A stretch of DNA of 64,000 bases from Corynebacterium glaucum (lineage in GTDB: Bacteria; Actinomycetota; Actinomycetes; Mycobacteriales; Mycobacteriaceae): positions 558,001 through 622,000 of the forward strand of contig NZ_CP047358.1 of the NCBI RefSeq assembly GCF_030408855.1. Direction: 5' to 3'. Below are positions 16,838 to 26,565 of the stretch, piece after piece (position 1 is the stretch's first letter; each line of letters starts with the position of its first letter). Under the pieces are notes generated by a model. It saw only the letters and a list, made by a program, of their open reading frames with translations. It made no database searches and had not been told where the DNA came from. Both the position numbers and the translations under genes were made by a program.

Positions 16838-18016
16838 ATGCAGCTGCTCGAGGGGACACTTCGAACCTACCCCTGGGGTTCGCGCACCCTACTCGCAGAG
16901 CTCCGCGGCCTTCCCGCGCCGAGCCCGACACCGGAGGCTGAACTGTGGTTCGGTGCCCACCCGGCTGCGCCGTCGATGCTCGGCGGGCACCCGCTAGACG
17001 ACATCATTGCCGCCGACCCCGAAGCTGCACTCGGCGCGCGAGTGGCGGGGGAGTACGGCAACCAGCTGCCGTTCCTGGTCAAGCTCCTCGCAGCTGGCGA
17101 GCCGCTCTCCATCCAGGCGCACCCGTCGCGTGAACAGGCGCAGGAGGGATTCTCCCGCGAGAACTCGCAAAATATCGCCCTCGACGATTCACGCCGCAAC
17201 TACAAGGACCCGAACCACAAGCCGGAGCTAATTGTCGCTCTCACGCCGTTCCGGGCGCTCGCCGGATTCCGCCCCACGGAGCGCACCCAGCAATTGTTTG
17301 CCACACTCGGCGGGTTGGATCGCTACAGCTCCATGCTTGTCACAGACCGCCCCGAGGAGGGCCTGCGGGCAGTGTTCACCACGCTCATTTCACTCCCCAC
17401 AACGTTGCGCATGAGCGTGCTTAACGACGTCAAGGCTGGCGCGGAGACCACCACCAACTCGGGGGCTGAACCGTGGATCGTCGATGTTGCGCAAACCTTC
17501 CTGCAGCTGACCGACCGTTACCCGGGCGACGTTGGCGCACTTGCTGCACTGATGCTAAACCTGGTCACGCTCGAACCGGGCGAGGCGCTCTACCTGGACG
17601 CGGGGCAGCCGCATGCCTACCTGTCCGGGCTTGGCGTCGAAGTGATGGCGAACTCAGACAACGTGCTGCGCGGCGGGCTGACTTCGAAGCACGTCGATGT
17701 CCCCGAGCTTGCGCGAGTGCTCAATTTCGCAGCACTCGAGCGCCCGCACGCCAAGTCGACGAAAAATGGTGGGGCGGAGCATTTTGAGCTCCCAATTGAG
17801 GACTTTCGCGTCAGCCGCCACACCTTAGCCAACGGCGACACTTTGCAGGTTGACACGGACGGCCCCGCAATCGTGCTGTGCACCGCTGGACGAGCGGCGA
17901 TCGGCGACTTGGAACTCCAACCAGCGCAGGCCGCGTGGATCCCCGCCGCCGAACCATCGGTAGCGTTCACTTCCACCGGCGATACGCCCGCTGAGCTGTT
18001 TTTGGTCAGCGCCTAG
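16838..18016 (+). CDS. manA: Mannose-6-phosphate isomerase, class I
   Basis: This 392-residue zinc enzyme converts fructose-6-P to mannose-6-P, the entry step to GDP-mannose. It has the N-terminal YPWGSRTLLAEL, the zinc-site region IQAHPSREQAQEGF, YKDPNHKPEL, and EALYLDAGQPHAYLSGLGVE followed by DNVLRGGLTSKHVDVPEL, all class I hallmarks. AAGGAG lies 8 bases upstream of the ATG at 16838. It is the last gene of the pmmA-tobH-manA set and overlaps the converging secreted-protein gene by 4 bases. Confidence 0.95.
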   Translation: MQLLEGTLRTYPWGSRTLLAELRGLPAPSPTPEAELWFGAHPAAPSMLGGHPLDDIIAADPEAALGARVAGEYGNQLPFLVKLLAAGEPLSIQAHPSREQAQEGFSRENSQNIALDDSRRNYKDPNHKPELIVALTPFRALAGFRPTERTQQLFATLGGLDRYSSMLVTDRPEEGLRAVFTTLISLPTTLRMSVLNDVKAGAETTTNSGAEPWIVDVAQTFLQLTDRYPGDVGALAALMLNLVTLEPGEALYLDAGQPHAYLSGLGVEVMANSDNVLRGGLTSKHVDVPELARVLNFAALERPHAKSTKNGGAEHFELPIEDFRVSRHTLANGDTLQVDTDGPAIVLCTAGRAAIGDLELQPAQAAWIPAAEPSVAFTSTGDTPAELFLVSA

Positions 18017-18927
18017 GACGCTTCTGCCGGCGCGGTCTCACCTTGCGGCGCGGGTGCCGATTCCAGCTGTGCGGTCTCCGCAACGGATGGTGTGACGGTC
18101 GGCGCCACCGACGGCGTCATGGTCGGTGCCACCGATGGCACCATCGGTGCCGGAGTCGCTGACTCACGGCTGGTGTCGGATGATGCTGGCGCGCGTCCTT
18201 CGTTCGTTACCTGCTCACTGCCCGCGTTTGTGCGCATTTCGTCGTGGGCCTCGGAGTCAGGGCGGGGGTGCTCAACCTGCTCTTGTGGTGGAGCTGGGTC
18301 CGGCGTGGTTGCCGGGCCCGGTTCGGCCGGTGCGCTTGTCTGCACACCGTCCGCAGGAGTGCTCGGCGGGGTGGTGACCCCATTCGTGTCAGGCGTCTGT
18401 GCAGTTGCAGTTGCAGTTGCTGGTCCAGGTGCTGGTTCGGTCGCGTCGCCTCCGCTCGCGGTTGGCGGAACCACATTCGTCGGGCGGTAGATGGCGGTCG
18501 GCGCAGTAGACCTCGGCGCGGAAGTCACCGCAAGCGGCGGCGCGTACGGGTCCGACTCCATTCGGTAGTTCGGGTTGGGGCGGCCTGGCGCGTTGTTGAG
18601 AAGCGCCTCTCCTTCGATGCCGTAGACCCCGGAGGTCGGTGGGAGCCCGGAGTCGGCGAGCGTCTGCGATGTCAACGCGAGGGTCGAATGACCGGCTCCA
18701 GAACGTGACGCCGAGTTCGCGGATTCGCTACCTTCTGTGTCGCTTGCTGCGCTGCTGCGGGAGGACTTGGGAGAAGTGGTCTGTTCCACGGTCGCAGTGT
18801 CTGCTGCGTAGCCGGCGGTACTGGTTCGTCCAGGGGTCGACGCGCCCCACACGGCGAAACCCACAATCACTGCGATGGCAAGGCCGATCGCCATGAACGC
18901 GCCAACTCCGCGGCGGCTACCGTTCAT
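18013..18927 (-). CDS. Membrane-anchored Pro/Thr/Ser-rich surface protein, function unknown
   Basis: This 304-residue protein has a basic N-terminus, one hydrophobic segment (about residues 10-28) and a long low-complexity extracellular region rich in Pro, Ala, Thr and Ser. A short ordered stretch with LPPTSGVYGIEGEALLNN lies near residue 94. Near the C-terminus the unit (M/V)TPSVAPT is repeated, encoded by 24-bp tandem repeats at about 18085-18145. An AAAGGAGG site precedes the ATG. Nothing identifies a catalytic role; a wall-spanning anchor or mannosylated surface protein is possible given the mannose genes next door. Confidence 0.75.
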   Translation of the reverse strand: MNGSRRGVGAFMAIGLAIAVIVGFAVWGASTPGRTSTAGYAADTATVEQTTSPKSSRSSAASDTEGSESANSASRSGAGHSTLALTSQTLADSGLPPTSGVYGIEGEALLNNAPGRPNPNYRMESDPYAPPLAVTSAPRSTAPTAIYRPTNVVPPTASGGDATEPAPGPATATATAQTPDTNGVTTPPSTPADGVQTSAPAEPGPATTPDPAPPQEQVEHPRPDSEAHDEMRTNAGSEQVTNEGRAPASSDTSRESATPAPMVPSVAPTMTPSVAPTVTPSVAETAQLESAPAPQGETAPAEAS

Positions 18928-19030
18928 GGTGAGACCTCCTTTGTGCTAATTGCTCAGACCCCGTTCAGTTACGAAATGATAACGGGCTGCGCGTCAAGTC
19001 GAAAGTGTGCTCACCCTACCGCGCGCTATA

Positions 19031-19046
19031 TGTGACTGTAATCACG
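19031..19046. promoter_or_regulatory. Candidate GlxR (cAMP receptor protein) binding site
   Basis: TGTGACTGTAATCACG matches the corynebacterial CRP/GlxR consensus TGTGANNTANNTCACA closely, but not at the central TA. It lies between the divergent surface-protein gene (start 18927) and the DUF4259-like gene (start 19188), so it could act on either. Confidence 0.5.
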
Positions 19047-19187
19047 TTTTTGGAGTCCCGAAATCGGGGGAAACCCTAGCGGGACAAGCGTTCGCTGGCG
19101 TATATAGGGCTAGAGCGTGTGACCTACTTCTACCGCCGTTCGCGCGTTCCGCAGCGGCACCGCCCGTACGCATCGAAAGGACGACAC

Positions 19188-19559
19188 ATGAGCACGTGGG
19201 ACCAAGAGATCTTTTCCGCCGAAGCGAACGCCGACTTTTTGGATGAGTTGGCGCAGCTTGAGCCTGAGGAGATTCTTGAGGCCGTCAGTGATGCTGTACT
19301 CCTCGCTGCCGGCGGGAACTCAGCGAGCGAGGAAGAGATCCTCAACGGTCAGGCCGCGGCCACCATCGCCGCAATCTGGGCGGGCGCGCCGTTCTCCGCG
19401 GGAGAAATCGCCGAGTCTTACCCGTTCATCCGCTCAAACCCGGGCGAAGTCAGCGAGCAACTCAACGAATCCGCGGTAACGGTGCTGGAAAAGGTGAGTG
19501 CAGATGCCGATGCCGATTCGGATACCGACATCGACCAATTCATCGAAGCTCTGTCCTAG
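19188..19559 (+). CDS. DUF4259-like small acidic protein
   Basis: This 123-residue, very acidic cytosolic protein starts [22 protein letters not shown], which resembles the DUF4259 family start (a W-x-x-x-x-F then a D-x-L-x-EL pattern). The end is a run of Asp/Ala ([11 protein letters not shown]). AAAGGA precedes the ATG at 19188; the frame extends upstream without conserved sequence. Function is unknown. A candidate GlxR site lies about 140 bases upstream. Confidence 0.7.
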   Translation: MSTWDQEIFSAEANADFLDELAQLEPEEILEAVSDAVLLAAGGNSASEEEILNGQAAATIAAIWAGAPFSAGEIAESYPFIRSNPGEVSEQLNESAVTVLEKVSADADADSDTDIDQFIEALS

Positions 19560-19707
19560 GTTCTCTGTCTTTAGAGCAGCTGCAGGGGTCTGCCAGCGGC
19601 GCGCACCGGCGCGATGGGGACGCAGTTCGCGCAGCTACAGGCACGGCTACAGTAGGTGCAGCAAACAGACCGAAAAATATCGAATCCTTGTCAAGGAGAG
19701 CACCTCT

Positions 19708-21162
19708 ATGGCTGACGCGGCCAACCCCACCGTGGGCGACTACAAGATCGCCGACATCAACCTCTACGAGTCCGGACGCAAGCAGATCGAGCTCGCTGAA
19801 TACGAGATGCCGGGCTTGATGGCGCTGCGCGAAGAGTACTTCGACGAGCAGCCGCTGGCGGGGGCGCGTATCGCCGGCTCGATCCACATGACCACCCAAA
19901 CCGCGGTGTTGATTGAAACCCTCACCGCGCTTGGGGCCGAGGTGCGCTGGGCTTCGTGCAACATCTTTTCGACGGAGGATCCCGCGGCGGCTGCGGTGGT
20001 CGTCGGCAAGCATGGGAGCCCTGAGAACCCCGAGGGTGTGCCTGTGTTTGCCTGGAAAGGTGAGACCCTCGACGAGTATTGGTGGTGCTTGCGGCAGGTC
20101 TTCGACTGGGGCGATCAGTACCCGAACATGATTCTTGACGACGGCGGCGACGCGACCATGGCCGTGATCAAGGGCACCGAGTTCGAATCGGCCGGAGCCG
20201 TGCCGCAGCCGCAGGAGGGCGACTTGGACGAGCAGATCGCGTTCTTCAACATGCTGCGCGAGGTCCTTGAGGAAGATCGCACCCGCTGGACCCGCACCGC
20301 TGAAGAAGTCAAGGGTGTCACCGAGGAGACGACCACTGGCGTGCACCGCCTGTACCACTTTGCCAAGGAAGGCGTTCTGCCGTTTCCGGCGATAAACGTG
20401 AACGACGCGGTGACCAAGTCGAAGTTCGACAACCGCTACGGCACTCGCCACAGCGTCATTGACGGCATTAACCGCGCCACCGACGTGCTCATCGGCGGCA
20501 AAAAGGCCTTGGTCTGCGGCTACGGCGACGTGGGTAAAGGTGTTGCAGAAGCGCTGAACGGCCAGGGCGCGATCGTGAGCGTCACGGAGGTCGACCCGAT
20601 CAACGCATTGCAGGCGCTCATGGACGGCTACGCGGTCACCACTGTGGAGGACGCGATCGGTGACGCAGACATCGTCATCACCGCGACCGGCAACCTGGGC
20701 ATCATCACGTTCGAGCACATGCTGCAGATGAAGGATCACGCGATCCTGGGCAATATCGGCCACTTCGACAACGAGATCGACATGCACTCGTTGATCCACC
20801 GCGACGATGTCACCCGCACGAATATCAAGCCGCAGGTGGACCTGTTCGACCTGCCGAGCGGCAACGCGATCATCGTGCTCTCCGAGGGGCGCCTGCTTAA
20901 CTTGGGTAATGCGACCGGCCACCCGTCGTTTGTCATGTCCAACTCTTTTGCCGACCAGACGATCGCGCAGATCGAGCTGTTCACCAACGCCGACCACTAC
21001 GACAACGAGGTGTACCGCCTGCCGAAGATTCTCGACGAGAAGGTCGCCCGCATCCACGTCGAGGCCCTCGGCGGCACGCTCACCGAGCTGACCAAGGAGC
21101 AGGCGGAGTACATCGGGGTCGACGTCGCTGGCCCGTTCAAGCCGGAGCACTACCGGTACTAA
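19708..21162 (+). CDS. sahH: Adenosylhomocysteinase (S-adenosylhomocysteine hydrolase)
   Basis: This 484-residue NAD-dependent enzyme splits S-adenosylhomocysteine into adenosine and homocysteine, clearing the product of methyl transfer. It shows [33 protein letters not shown], the insertion typical of longer SahH forms, [16 protein letters not shown], the NAD-binding [10 protein letters not shown] and the C-terminal [15 protein letters not shown] precedes the ATG. Its TAA stop shares a base with the tmk ATG (TAATG), so the two are coupled and lead into mtrAB. Confidence 0.97.
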   Translation: MADAANPTVGDYKIADINLYESGRKQIELAEYEMPGLMALREEYFDEQPLAGARIAGSIHMTTQTAVLIETLTALGAEVRWASCNIFSTEDPAAAAVVVGKHGSPENPEGVPVFAWKGETLDEYWWCLRQVFDWGDQYPNMILDDGGDATMAVIKGTEFESAGAVPQPQEGDLDEQIAFFNMLREVLEEDRTRWTRTAEEVKGVTEETTTGVHRLYHFAKEGVLPFPAINVNDAVTKSKFDNRYGTRHSVIDGINRATDVLIGGKKALVCGYGDVGKGVAEALNGQGAIVSVTEVDPINALQALMDGYAVTTVEDAIGDADIVITATGNLGIITFEHMLQMKDHAILGNIGHFDNEIDMHSLIHRDDVTRTNIKPQVDLFDLPSGNAIIVLSEGRLLNLGNATGHPSFVMSNSFADQTIAQIELFTNADHYDNEVYRLPKILDEKVARIHVEALGGTLTELTKEQAEYIGVDVAGPFKPEHYRY

Positions 21163-21767
21163 TGATCATCGCAATCGAGGGTATCGATGGCGCCGGCAAG
21201 CGCACGCTTGTCGACGGGCTCTTGGAACCGTTGCAGGCCACCTCGCTGGCGTTTCCCCGCTACGACGAATCGGCAGCCGCGCAGTTGGCCCAGGCGGCGC
21301 TGCACGGCGAGATGGGGGATATGACCGATTCGGCCCACGCGATGGCCGTGGTGTTCGCGCTGGATCGCCACGGCGCGCTGCCGGTATTGGAGCGTTACGC
21401 CGGCAACCCCGATGAGACGATCATATTGGACCGCTACTGCGCCTCGAACGCCGCTTACACCTGGGCACGCACCGGGGACGCAGCTGCGGCTGATTGGGTC
21501 GCGGAGCTGGAATTTAACCGCCTCGGCCTGCCGAAACCGGATCTTCAGGTGCTGGTCGCCACGACCCCGGAGGTTGCCGGCGAGCGCGCTGCGAAGCGCG
21601 AGGCGGATGACGCGCAGCGCACCCGCGACCGCTACGAGCGCGACCGCGCCCTCCAGGAGGCGACGTTTGCGGCTTACGCGGCGCTTGCGCACGGGAGCTG
21701 GGCGAGTCCGTGGGTGAGCACCACTGATTCGGCGGTTATTATAAAGGCAGTACACGCACTGCGATAA
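21162..21767 (+). CDS. tmk: Thymidylate kinase
   Basis: This 201-residue kinase phosphorylates dTMP to dTDP. The P-loop GIDGAGKRTL (residues 7-16) has the Arg seen in actinobacterial enzymes. The DRY-type motif appears as LDRYCASNAAY near residue 89, and a LID-like AKREADDAQRTRDRYERDR segment follows. It starts within the sahH stop codon and ends 9 bases before mtrA, whose AAGGAG site spans the gap. Confidence 0.95.
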   Translation: MIIAIEGIDGAGKRTLVDGLLEPLQATSLAFPRYDESAAAQLAQAALHGEMGDMTDSAHAMAVVFALDRHGALPVLERYAGNPDETIILDRYCASNAAYTWARTGDAAAADWVAELEFNRLGLPKPDLQVLVATTPEVAGERAAKREADDAQRTRDRYERDRALQEATFAAYAALAHGSWASPWVSTTDSAVIIKAVHALR

Positions 21768-21776
21768 GGAGCCGAC

Positions 21777-22478
21777 ATGACGCCGAAGATCCTGGTTGTC
21801 GACGACGACCCCGCCATCAACGAGATGCTGACCATCGTGTTGGAAGCGGAAGGGTTTGAAACGGAGTCGGTGACCGACGGTGCCGCTGCGGTTCCTGCGT
21901 TTCGCAAGTACGACCCCGACCTGATCCTGCTTGACCTCATGCTGCCGGGTATGAACGGTGTGGATATTTGCCGCGAGATCCGCAGGGAATCCGCGGTGCC
22001 GATCGTGATGCTCACCGCGAAGACCGACACGGTTGACGTGGTGCTTGGCCTTGAGTCGGGCGCGGACGACTACATCACCAAGCCGTTCAAGCCCAAGGAG
22101 CTGGTGGCGCGGATCCGCGCGCGCCTGCGCCGCTCGGATGAGGAACCCGCGGAAGTGCTGCATATCGGCGACCTCACCGTCGATGTGCCGCAACACATGG
22201 TGACCCGCAGCGGCGCTGAGATCAGCCTCACCCCGCTCGAGTTCGACCTGTTGCTGGAGATGGCGCGTCGCCCGAACCAGGTGCACACCCGCGAAGAGCT
22301 GTTGGAGAACGTCTGGGGGTACCGCAACGCCTCAGACACCCGCCTCGTGAACGTGCATGTGCAGCGCCTTCGTTCCAAGATCGAGCACGACCCGGAGAAC
22401 CCGGAAATCATCCTGACGGTGCGTGGCGTCGGTTACAAGACCGGCAAGCCGACGAGCACCGGCCAGGCGGGGGTGTAG
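21777..22478 (+). CDS. mtrA: MtrA, OmpR-type response regulator
   Basis: This 233-residue regulator controls cell-wall metabolism, division and osmoprotection genes. The receiver has the acidic pair at residues 9-11, phospho-acceptor Asp53 in LLDLMLPG, Thr at MLTAK and Lys in YITKPFKP. The C-terminal winged-helix domain has LTPLEFDLLLEMARRPNQVHTREELLENVWGY and ends in VRGVGYKTG. The order tmk-mtrA-mtrB-lpqB is conserved in actinobacteria. The TAG stop is in the same frame as the following mtrB gene. Confidence 0.97.
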   Translation: MTPKILVVDDDPAINEMLTIVLEAEGFETESVTDGAAAVPAFRKYDPDLILLDLMLPGMNGVDICREIRRESAVPIVMLTAKTDTVDVVLGLESGADDYITKPFKPKELVARIRARLRRSDEEPAEVLHIGDLTVDVPQHMVTRSGAEISLTPLEFDLLLEMARRPNQVHTREELLENVWGYRNASDTRLVNVHVQRLRSKIEHDPENPEIILTVRGVGYKTGKPTSTGQAGV

Positions 22479-22547
22479 ATCCTGGCATCGAACCGGATCA
22501 GACGCGCTGGGGAGCGCGTCGCAGATGCTTGGCGCACCTCGCTGCAG

Positions 22548-24155
22548 GTGCGATTCGTGGGCACAGTGCTGTTGGTGTCCGCGGTGGTCATGTCCGTGCT
22601 TGGATTTACGCTGGCCACGGTGGTCACGCAGCGCATCGCGCAGGCGAAGATTGACGCGGCGAGTGTGGAAATCGACCGGGCGCGCGTGGTCGTCGAGGAG
22701 CAAATCGACACCTCCGCCTCCACTTCCTCGTTGCAAGCACGGCTCAACTCGGCCCGGGCGAGTTTGACTCAGCGCACCCAGCAAGGTTCGGACGTGGCCA
22801 ACGTCTATGAGCCGGTGCTGCTTGTGGAAAGCACCCACGGCACGGTGACCTCGTCGCCGGAGTCCTACCGGGTGCCGGAGCGGCTCGTCGAGTTCGTCTC
22901 GCAGGGCAACGTCGCCTACCAGTTCGCGGTGGTCGAGCGACCGGACGGCAGTCCGTATAACGCGCTGATCATCGGTACACCGACGGACTCCGACGTGCCG
23001 AACCTGCAGCTTTACCTGGTCACCAACATGGATAACGAAGCTTCCACGCTCGCGCTCATGCGCGGTTTGCTCGCCTCGGCCGCCCTCATTGTGATCGTGC
23101 TGTTGGTGGGCATCGCCTGGCTCGCCTCGCAACAAATCGTCGCCCCGGTTCGTTCCGCCTCGCGTACGGCGGAGCGCTTCGCCTCGGGGCATCTGCGCGA
23201 GCGCATGCCGGTGGAGGGCGAAGATGAGATGGCGGTGCTCGCCCTGAGCTTCAACAACATGGCGGAGCAGCTCTCGCGCCAGATCAACCAGCTCGAGGAG
23301 TACGGCGACCTGCAACGCCAATTCACCTCGGACGTCTCGCACGAACTGCGCACCCCGCTGACCACGGTGCGGATGGCGGCTGACATGATCGCGTCCGACC
23401 AGGAATCGCTCGAGCCTACGCAACGCCGCGCCTCCGAGCTGATGATCCGTGAGCTGGACCGCTTCGAGGCGCTCCTGACCGACCTGCTCGAAATCTCCCG
23501 CCACGACGCGGGTGTGGCGGATCTGGCCAGCACCATCATGGACGTGCGCACCCCGATCAACTCGGCGTGGGCACAGACTCGTTTGCTTGCCGACGAGCTG
23601 AATGTGCCCGTCGAGTTCGGCATCCCCGACCACGAGGTGAAGATCGAAGGCGATCCACGCCGCATCGAGCGGATCGTGCGCAACCTCATCGCCAACGCCA
23701 TCGACCACTCGGAAGGCAACCCTGTCCACGTGGATCTGTTCGAGAACGACGAGGCAGTCGCCGTTACTGTCACGGATTGCGGCGTGGGCCTGAAACCCGG
23801 CCAGGAGGAGCTGGTGTTCAACCGGTTCTGGCGAGCGGACAAGTCGCGTAAGCGCCACTCCGGCGGCACGGGCTTGGGCCTCGCCATCGCTCGCGAGGAT
23901 GCGCAGCTTCACCGCGGCACTCTCGACGCCGCGGGTGTCGCCGGCGAGGGTTCGCAGTTCCGCCTCGTGCTGCCGCGCGACCCGGAGGCCGGTTTCGTCC
24001 ACGCGCCGGTCGAGCTGCGGGCACCAGGCGAGTCGAACGCGGTCGTTGAAGCGCGCGCGGCAGTCGAAGGCGCGGATGACGCGGCGGCGGGCGTGGACTG
24101 CGGAGACCAAGAGTGCGTCGATAAGCAACCTGCTCCGGAGGTGCGCGATGCGTAA
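22548..24155 (+). CDS. mtrB: MtrB, sensor histidine kinase
   Basis: This membrane kinase is the partner of MtrA. From the first canonical start (GTG 22548) it has 535 residues: helix 1 (about 3-25), an extracellular sensor region, helix 2 (about 170-190), HAMP, an H-box FTSDVSHELRTPLTT with His265, an N-box NLIANAIDHSEGN and the ATP lid FWRADKSRKRHSGGTGLGLAI. However, conserved family residues (AWRTSLQ before VRF) lie upstream, reading in frame directly from the mtrA stop at 22478 with no ATG, GTG or TTG. The true start may be a rare codon (ATC 22479 or CTG 22482). It overlaps lpqB by 8 bases. Confidence 0.93.
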   Translation: MRFVGTVLLVSAVVMSVLGFTLATVVTQRIAQAKIDAASVEIDRARVVVEEQIDTSASTSSLQARLNSARASLTQRTQQGSDVANVYEPVLLVESTHGTVTSSPESYRVPERLVEFVSQGNVAYQFAVVERPDGSPYNALIIGTPTDSDVPNLQLYLVTNMDNEASTLALMRGLLASAALIVIVLLVGIAWLASQQIVAPVRSASRTAERFASGHLRERMPVEGEDEMAVLALSFNNMAEQLSRQINQLEEYGDLQRQFTSDVSHELRTPLTTVRMAADMIASDQESLEPTQRRASELMIRELDRFEALLTDLLEISRHDAGVADLASTIMDVRTPINSAWAQTRLLADELNVPVEFGIPDHEVKIEGDPRRIERIVRNLIANAIDHSEGNPVHVDLFENDEAVAVTVTDCGVGLKPGQEELVFNRFWRADKSRKRHSGGTGLGLAIAREDAQLHRGTLDAAGVAGEGSQFRLVLPRDPEAGFVHAPVELRAPGESNAVVEARAAVEGADDAAAGVDCGDQECVDKQPAPEVRDA

Positions 24156-25857
24156 GACTGCAATCCTCCCTGCACTTGGGCTTGTGGGGGCACTGACAGC
24201 GGGGTGCGCGACGCTGCCGTCGAACTCTGACCCGCACGTGCTGCGGCCGTTCAACTCGGAGGTCACTGCCGCCCCCGTTATCACGCCGGAGGCGGGGCGC
24301 GAGCCGGACCTGCTGCTGCGCGACTTCTTCTCCGCGTCGGCGATCCCGTCTTCGGACTACGAGGCCGCGCGCGCGTTCCTCACCCCGCAGGCCTCGGACG
24401 CGTGGGACGCGCAGGAGGAGACGATCATCGTGGACCGGTTGGGCGTGACCACGCTGCCGGGCGGGCAGGCCAACCGCACGTATTTCAACGTGCACGGCAA
24501 CGTCGTGGGCATCCTCGGCCAGGGCGGCTCGTACCGCCCGGAACGCGGCTCATACGAGGCGACGATTGAGATGGAGCTGGTCGCAGGGGAGTGGCGTATT
24601 GCGTCGCTGCCTGCGGGCGTGGTGCTTGAGCGCACGGAGCTGCGCAATCAGTACATCCCGTTCAATTTGTACTTTTTCGACGGGCAGGGCCAGGAGCTGG
24701 TCACGGACCGCCGTTGGTTGTTCTCGCGGCGCGAAACGTTGCCGAGTGCGCTCATCTCGCTGATCATGGAGGGCCCGTCGCAGCGCCTCCAGCCCGCCGT
24801 CGCCAGCATCTTGCCCGCCGGCGCGTCGTACACCGGCTTCGAGGACGGCGCGTACACGTTCTCGGGCTTCGGTGGGGTGAGCGAGCAGGACCGCACGCGC
24901 TTCGCCGCGCAGATCGTCTGGACGCTCGCCTCGGCCGGCATCTCCGGGCCGTTCACGCTTGAAGCGGACGGCGCGCCCCTACTCACCGACACCCCGAAGC
25001 TCACCACCGACGATTTCGGCGAGCTCAGCCCACTTGTGCAGACCGCAGGCGAATCCACCCTTTACGCACTCAGCGATGGGAGCATTTCGCTTATCGACGG
25101 CGGGTCACTGACGCCTTTGGACAACGAACTGGGCAAGGAACAAAACGTCATTACCGCGGACATCACCGCCTCCGGGCGCTGGGCCGCGGTCACGGATGCA
25201 GGCGGCGGCGGAGGAGGGGCTTCGTTGCGCGCCGGGGCGTTCGGCGAGGAGTCGCGCGAACTGGTCACCGCGGATACTTTCACCCGCCCGTCCTTCGAGT
25301 CGAAGGCGGCCGCGGTGTGGACCGTTGCCGACGGCACACGCATCCTGCGCTCCGTCCAGTCCGCGGCCACCGGGGACGTGAACACCGAAGAGATTGTCGC
25401 GGAGTTGCCGGAGGGCGTGAGCGGCAACATCTCGGTGTTGCGGCTGTCGCGTTCGGGTGCGCGGGTGGTCATGGTCATCGACGGCCACCTCTACACCGGC
25501 ATCGTAGAGCGCCGCGCGCCGGGCGAGCGCGCGATTGTCAACGTGGTCGAGTACGCAGCGGAGCTCGGCGGACAAGTGGTCTCCGCCGACTGGCAGCCGG
25601 ACGGCTCGCTGATCGTGGGCACGTCGGTATCCGTATCCCCGGTGCTGCGCGTCGAACAGGACGGCTCGTCTGCCACCGCATTGTCCGTGGGCAATATCTC
25701 CGCGCCGGTGGTGGCGGTCGCCGCCTCGCCGAACATGCTTTATGTCACCGACGCCAACGCGGTGCTGCAGCTGCCCAACACCGGCGCGGACAACCCGCTA
25801 TGGCGCGAGGTGCCGGGCCTGCAGGGGGAGCGGGCCCTGCCGATTGTGGCTCGCTAG
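24148..25857 (+). CDS. lpqB: LpqB, lipoprotein of the MtrAB system
   Basis: This 569-residue lipoprotein interacts with the MtrB sensor domain in actinobacteria. The signal peptide ends with the lipobox LTAGC (Cys20). A GerMN-like domain follows, with LPSALISLIMEGPSQRLQPAVASILP near residue 205, then a beta-propeller-like C-terminal half with Ser/Gly-rich strands. A CGGAGG site precedes the ATG, which lies inside the end of mtrB. Its TAG stop shares a base with the GTG start of the ComF-type gene. Confidence 0.95.
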   Translation: MRKTAILPALGLVGALTAGCATLPSNSDPHVLRPFNSEVTAAPVITPEAGREPDLLLRDFFSASAIPSSDYEAARAFLTPQASDAWDAQEETIIVDRLGVTTLPGGQANRTYFNVHGNVVGILGQGGSYRPERGSYEATIEMELVAGEWRIASLPAGVVLERTELRNQYIPFNLYFFDGQGQELVTDRRWLFSRRETLPSALISLIMEGPSQRLQPAVASILPAGASYTGFEDGAYTFSGFGGVSEQDRTRFAAQIVWTLASAGISGPFTLEADGAPLLTDTPKLTTDDFGELSPLVQTAGESTLYALSDGSISLIDGGSLTPLDNELGKEQNVITADITASGRWAAVTDAGGGGGGASLRAGAFGEESRELVTADTFTRPSFESKAAAVWTVADGTRILRSVQSAATGDVNTEEIVAELPEGVSGNISVLRLSRSGARVVMVIDGHLYTGIVERRAPGERAIVNVVEYAAELGGQVVSADWQPDGSLIVGTSVSVSPVLRVEQDGSSATALSVGNISAPVVAVAASPNMLYVTDANAVLQLPNTGADNPLWREVPGLQGERALPIVAR

Positions 25858-26471
25858 TGGCAGGCCTGGGGGAGCTCATCCTGCCTCGCCGTTGCGCGGG
25901 GTGCGGGTTGGCGGGGCATGTGCTTTGCGACGCCTGCCGCACCCGCCTTGCCACGCCCCCGCGGCGCGTCTTTCCGCCGACCCCGCCGCACGCGCCGGTC
26001 TTCGCGTTGGGCCCGTACGCCGATGCGCATCGCTCGGTGGTGTTGGCGATGAAGGAGCACAACAACCGCATCGTGCGCCGCCACGTGGGTGCAGTCTTGG
26101 CAGCCGCATTGGAGTATTTGGAAGTGCGCGGCGAGATCCCGCACGGGGCGGTGCTGGTGCCGGCGCCGACGCGGCCGTCGTCGGCACGCGCTCGCGGGGG
26201 TGATCCGGTGGCGGCGGTGTGCCGCGCGTCCGGCAGGGCAGTGGTGGAGGTGCTCGAGCTGTCGGAGCGCGCCGCCGACCAGGCGGATTTGGATGCCGCC
26301 GCGCGCCGGGCGAACCTTGCTGGGGCAGTGCGCATCTCCGGTGTGCCGGCCAAGCAATGCATCGTCATCGACGACGTGGTGACGACTGGGGCGACGTTGA
26401 CCGCAAGCGTCGAAATGCTGCTTGCTCACGGCGCCGATGTGGCTGCCTGCGTGGCAATTTGCGAAGCCTGA
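25857..26471 (+). CDS. ComF-type phosphoribosyltransferase family protein
   Basis: This 204-residue protein combines an N-terminal zinc-ribbon-like CAGC...CDAC pair with a phosphoribosyltransferase fold, including VLVPAPTRPSSARARGGDP and the PRPP-binding motif CIVIDDVVTTGATLTAS near residue 165. ComF in competent bacteria helps DNA import into the cytosol, but many non-competent actinobacteria keep a homologue at this position. The GTG start overlaps the lpqB stop. Given the dispersed DNA motif in this window, a competence-related role is worth considering but unproven. Confidence 0.88.
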   Translation: MAGLGELILPRRCAGCGLAGHVLCDACRTRLATPPRRVFPPTPPHAPVFALGPYADAHRSVVLAMKEHNNRIVRRHVGAVLAAALEYLEVRGEIPHGAVLVPAPTRPSSARARGGDPVAAVCRASGRAVVEVLELSERAADQADLDAAARRANLAGAVRISGVPAKQCIVIDDVVTTGATLTASVEMLLAHGADVAACVAICEA

Positions 26472-26565
26472 TTTGCAAAAGCTGAATCAATCTATCGTCT
26501 GAATGGTTATTACCAGTTGTATACTCGGAAGTGACCCCGTTCCTACTATCTCTAGGAGGAAGCAG

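Noticed and set aside
19540..21150. 536-codon minus-strand frame opposite sahH, and similar long frames opposite pmmA (14390-15772) and secA (28629-30020)
   Set aside because: These are GC-driven shadows of strongly conserved genes; their predicted proteins are Val/Arg/His-rich without motifs.
22332..24284. 650-codon open frame on the minus strand opposite mtrB
   Set aside because: It mirrors the mtrB/mtrA coding strand, has no family resemblance and no ribosome-binding site; high GC leaves long shadow frames.
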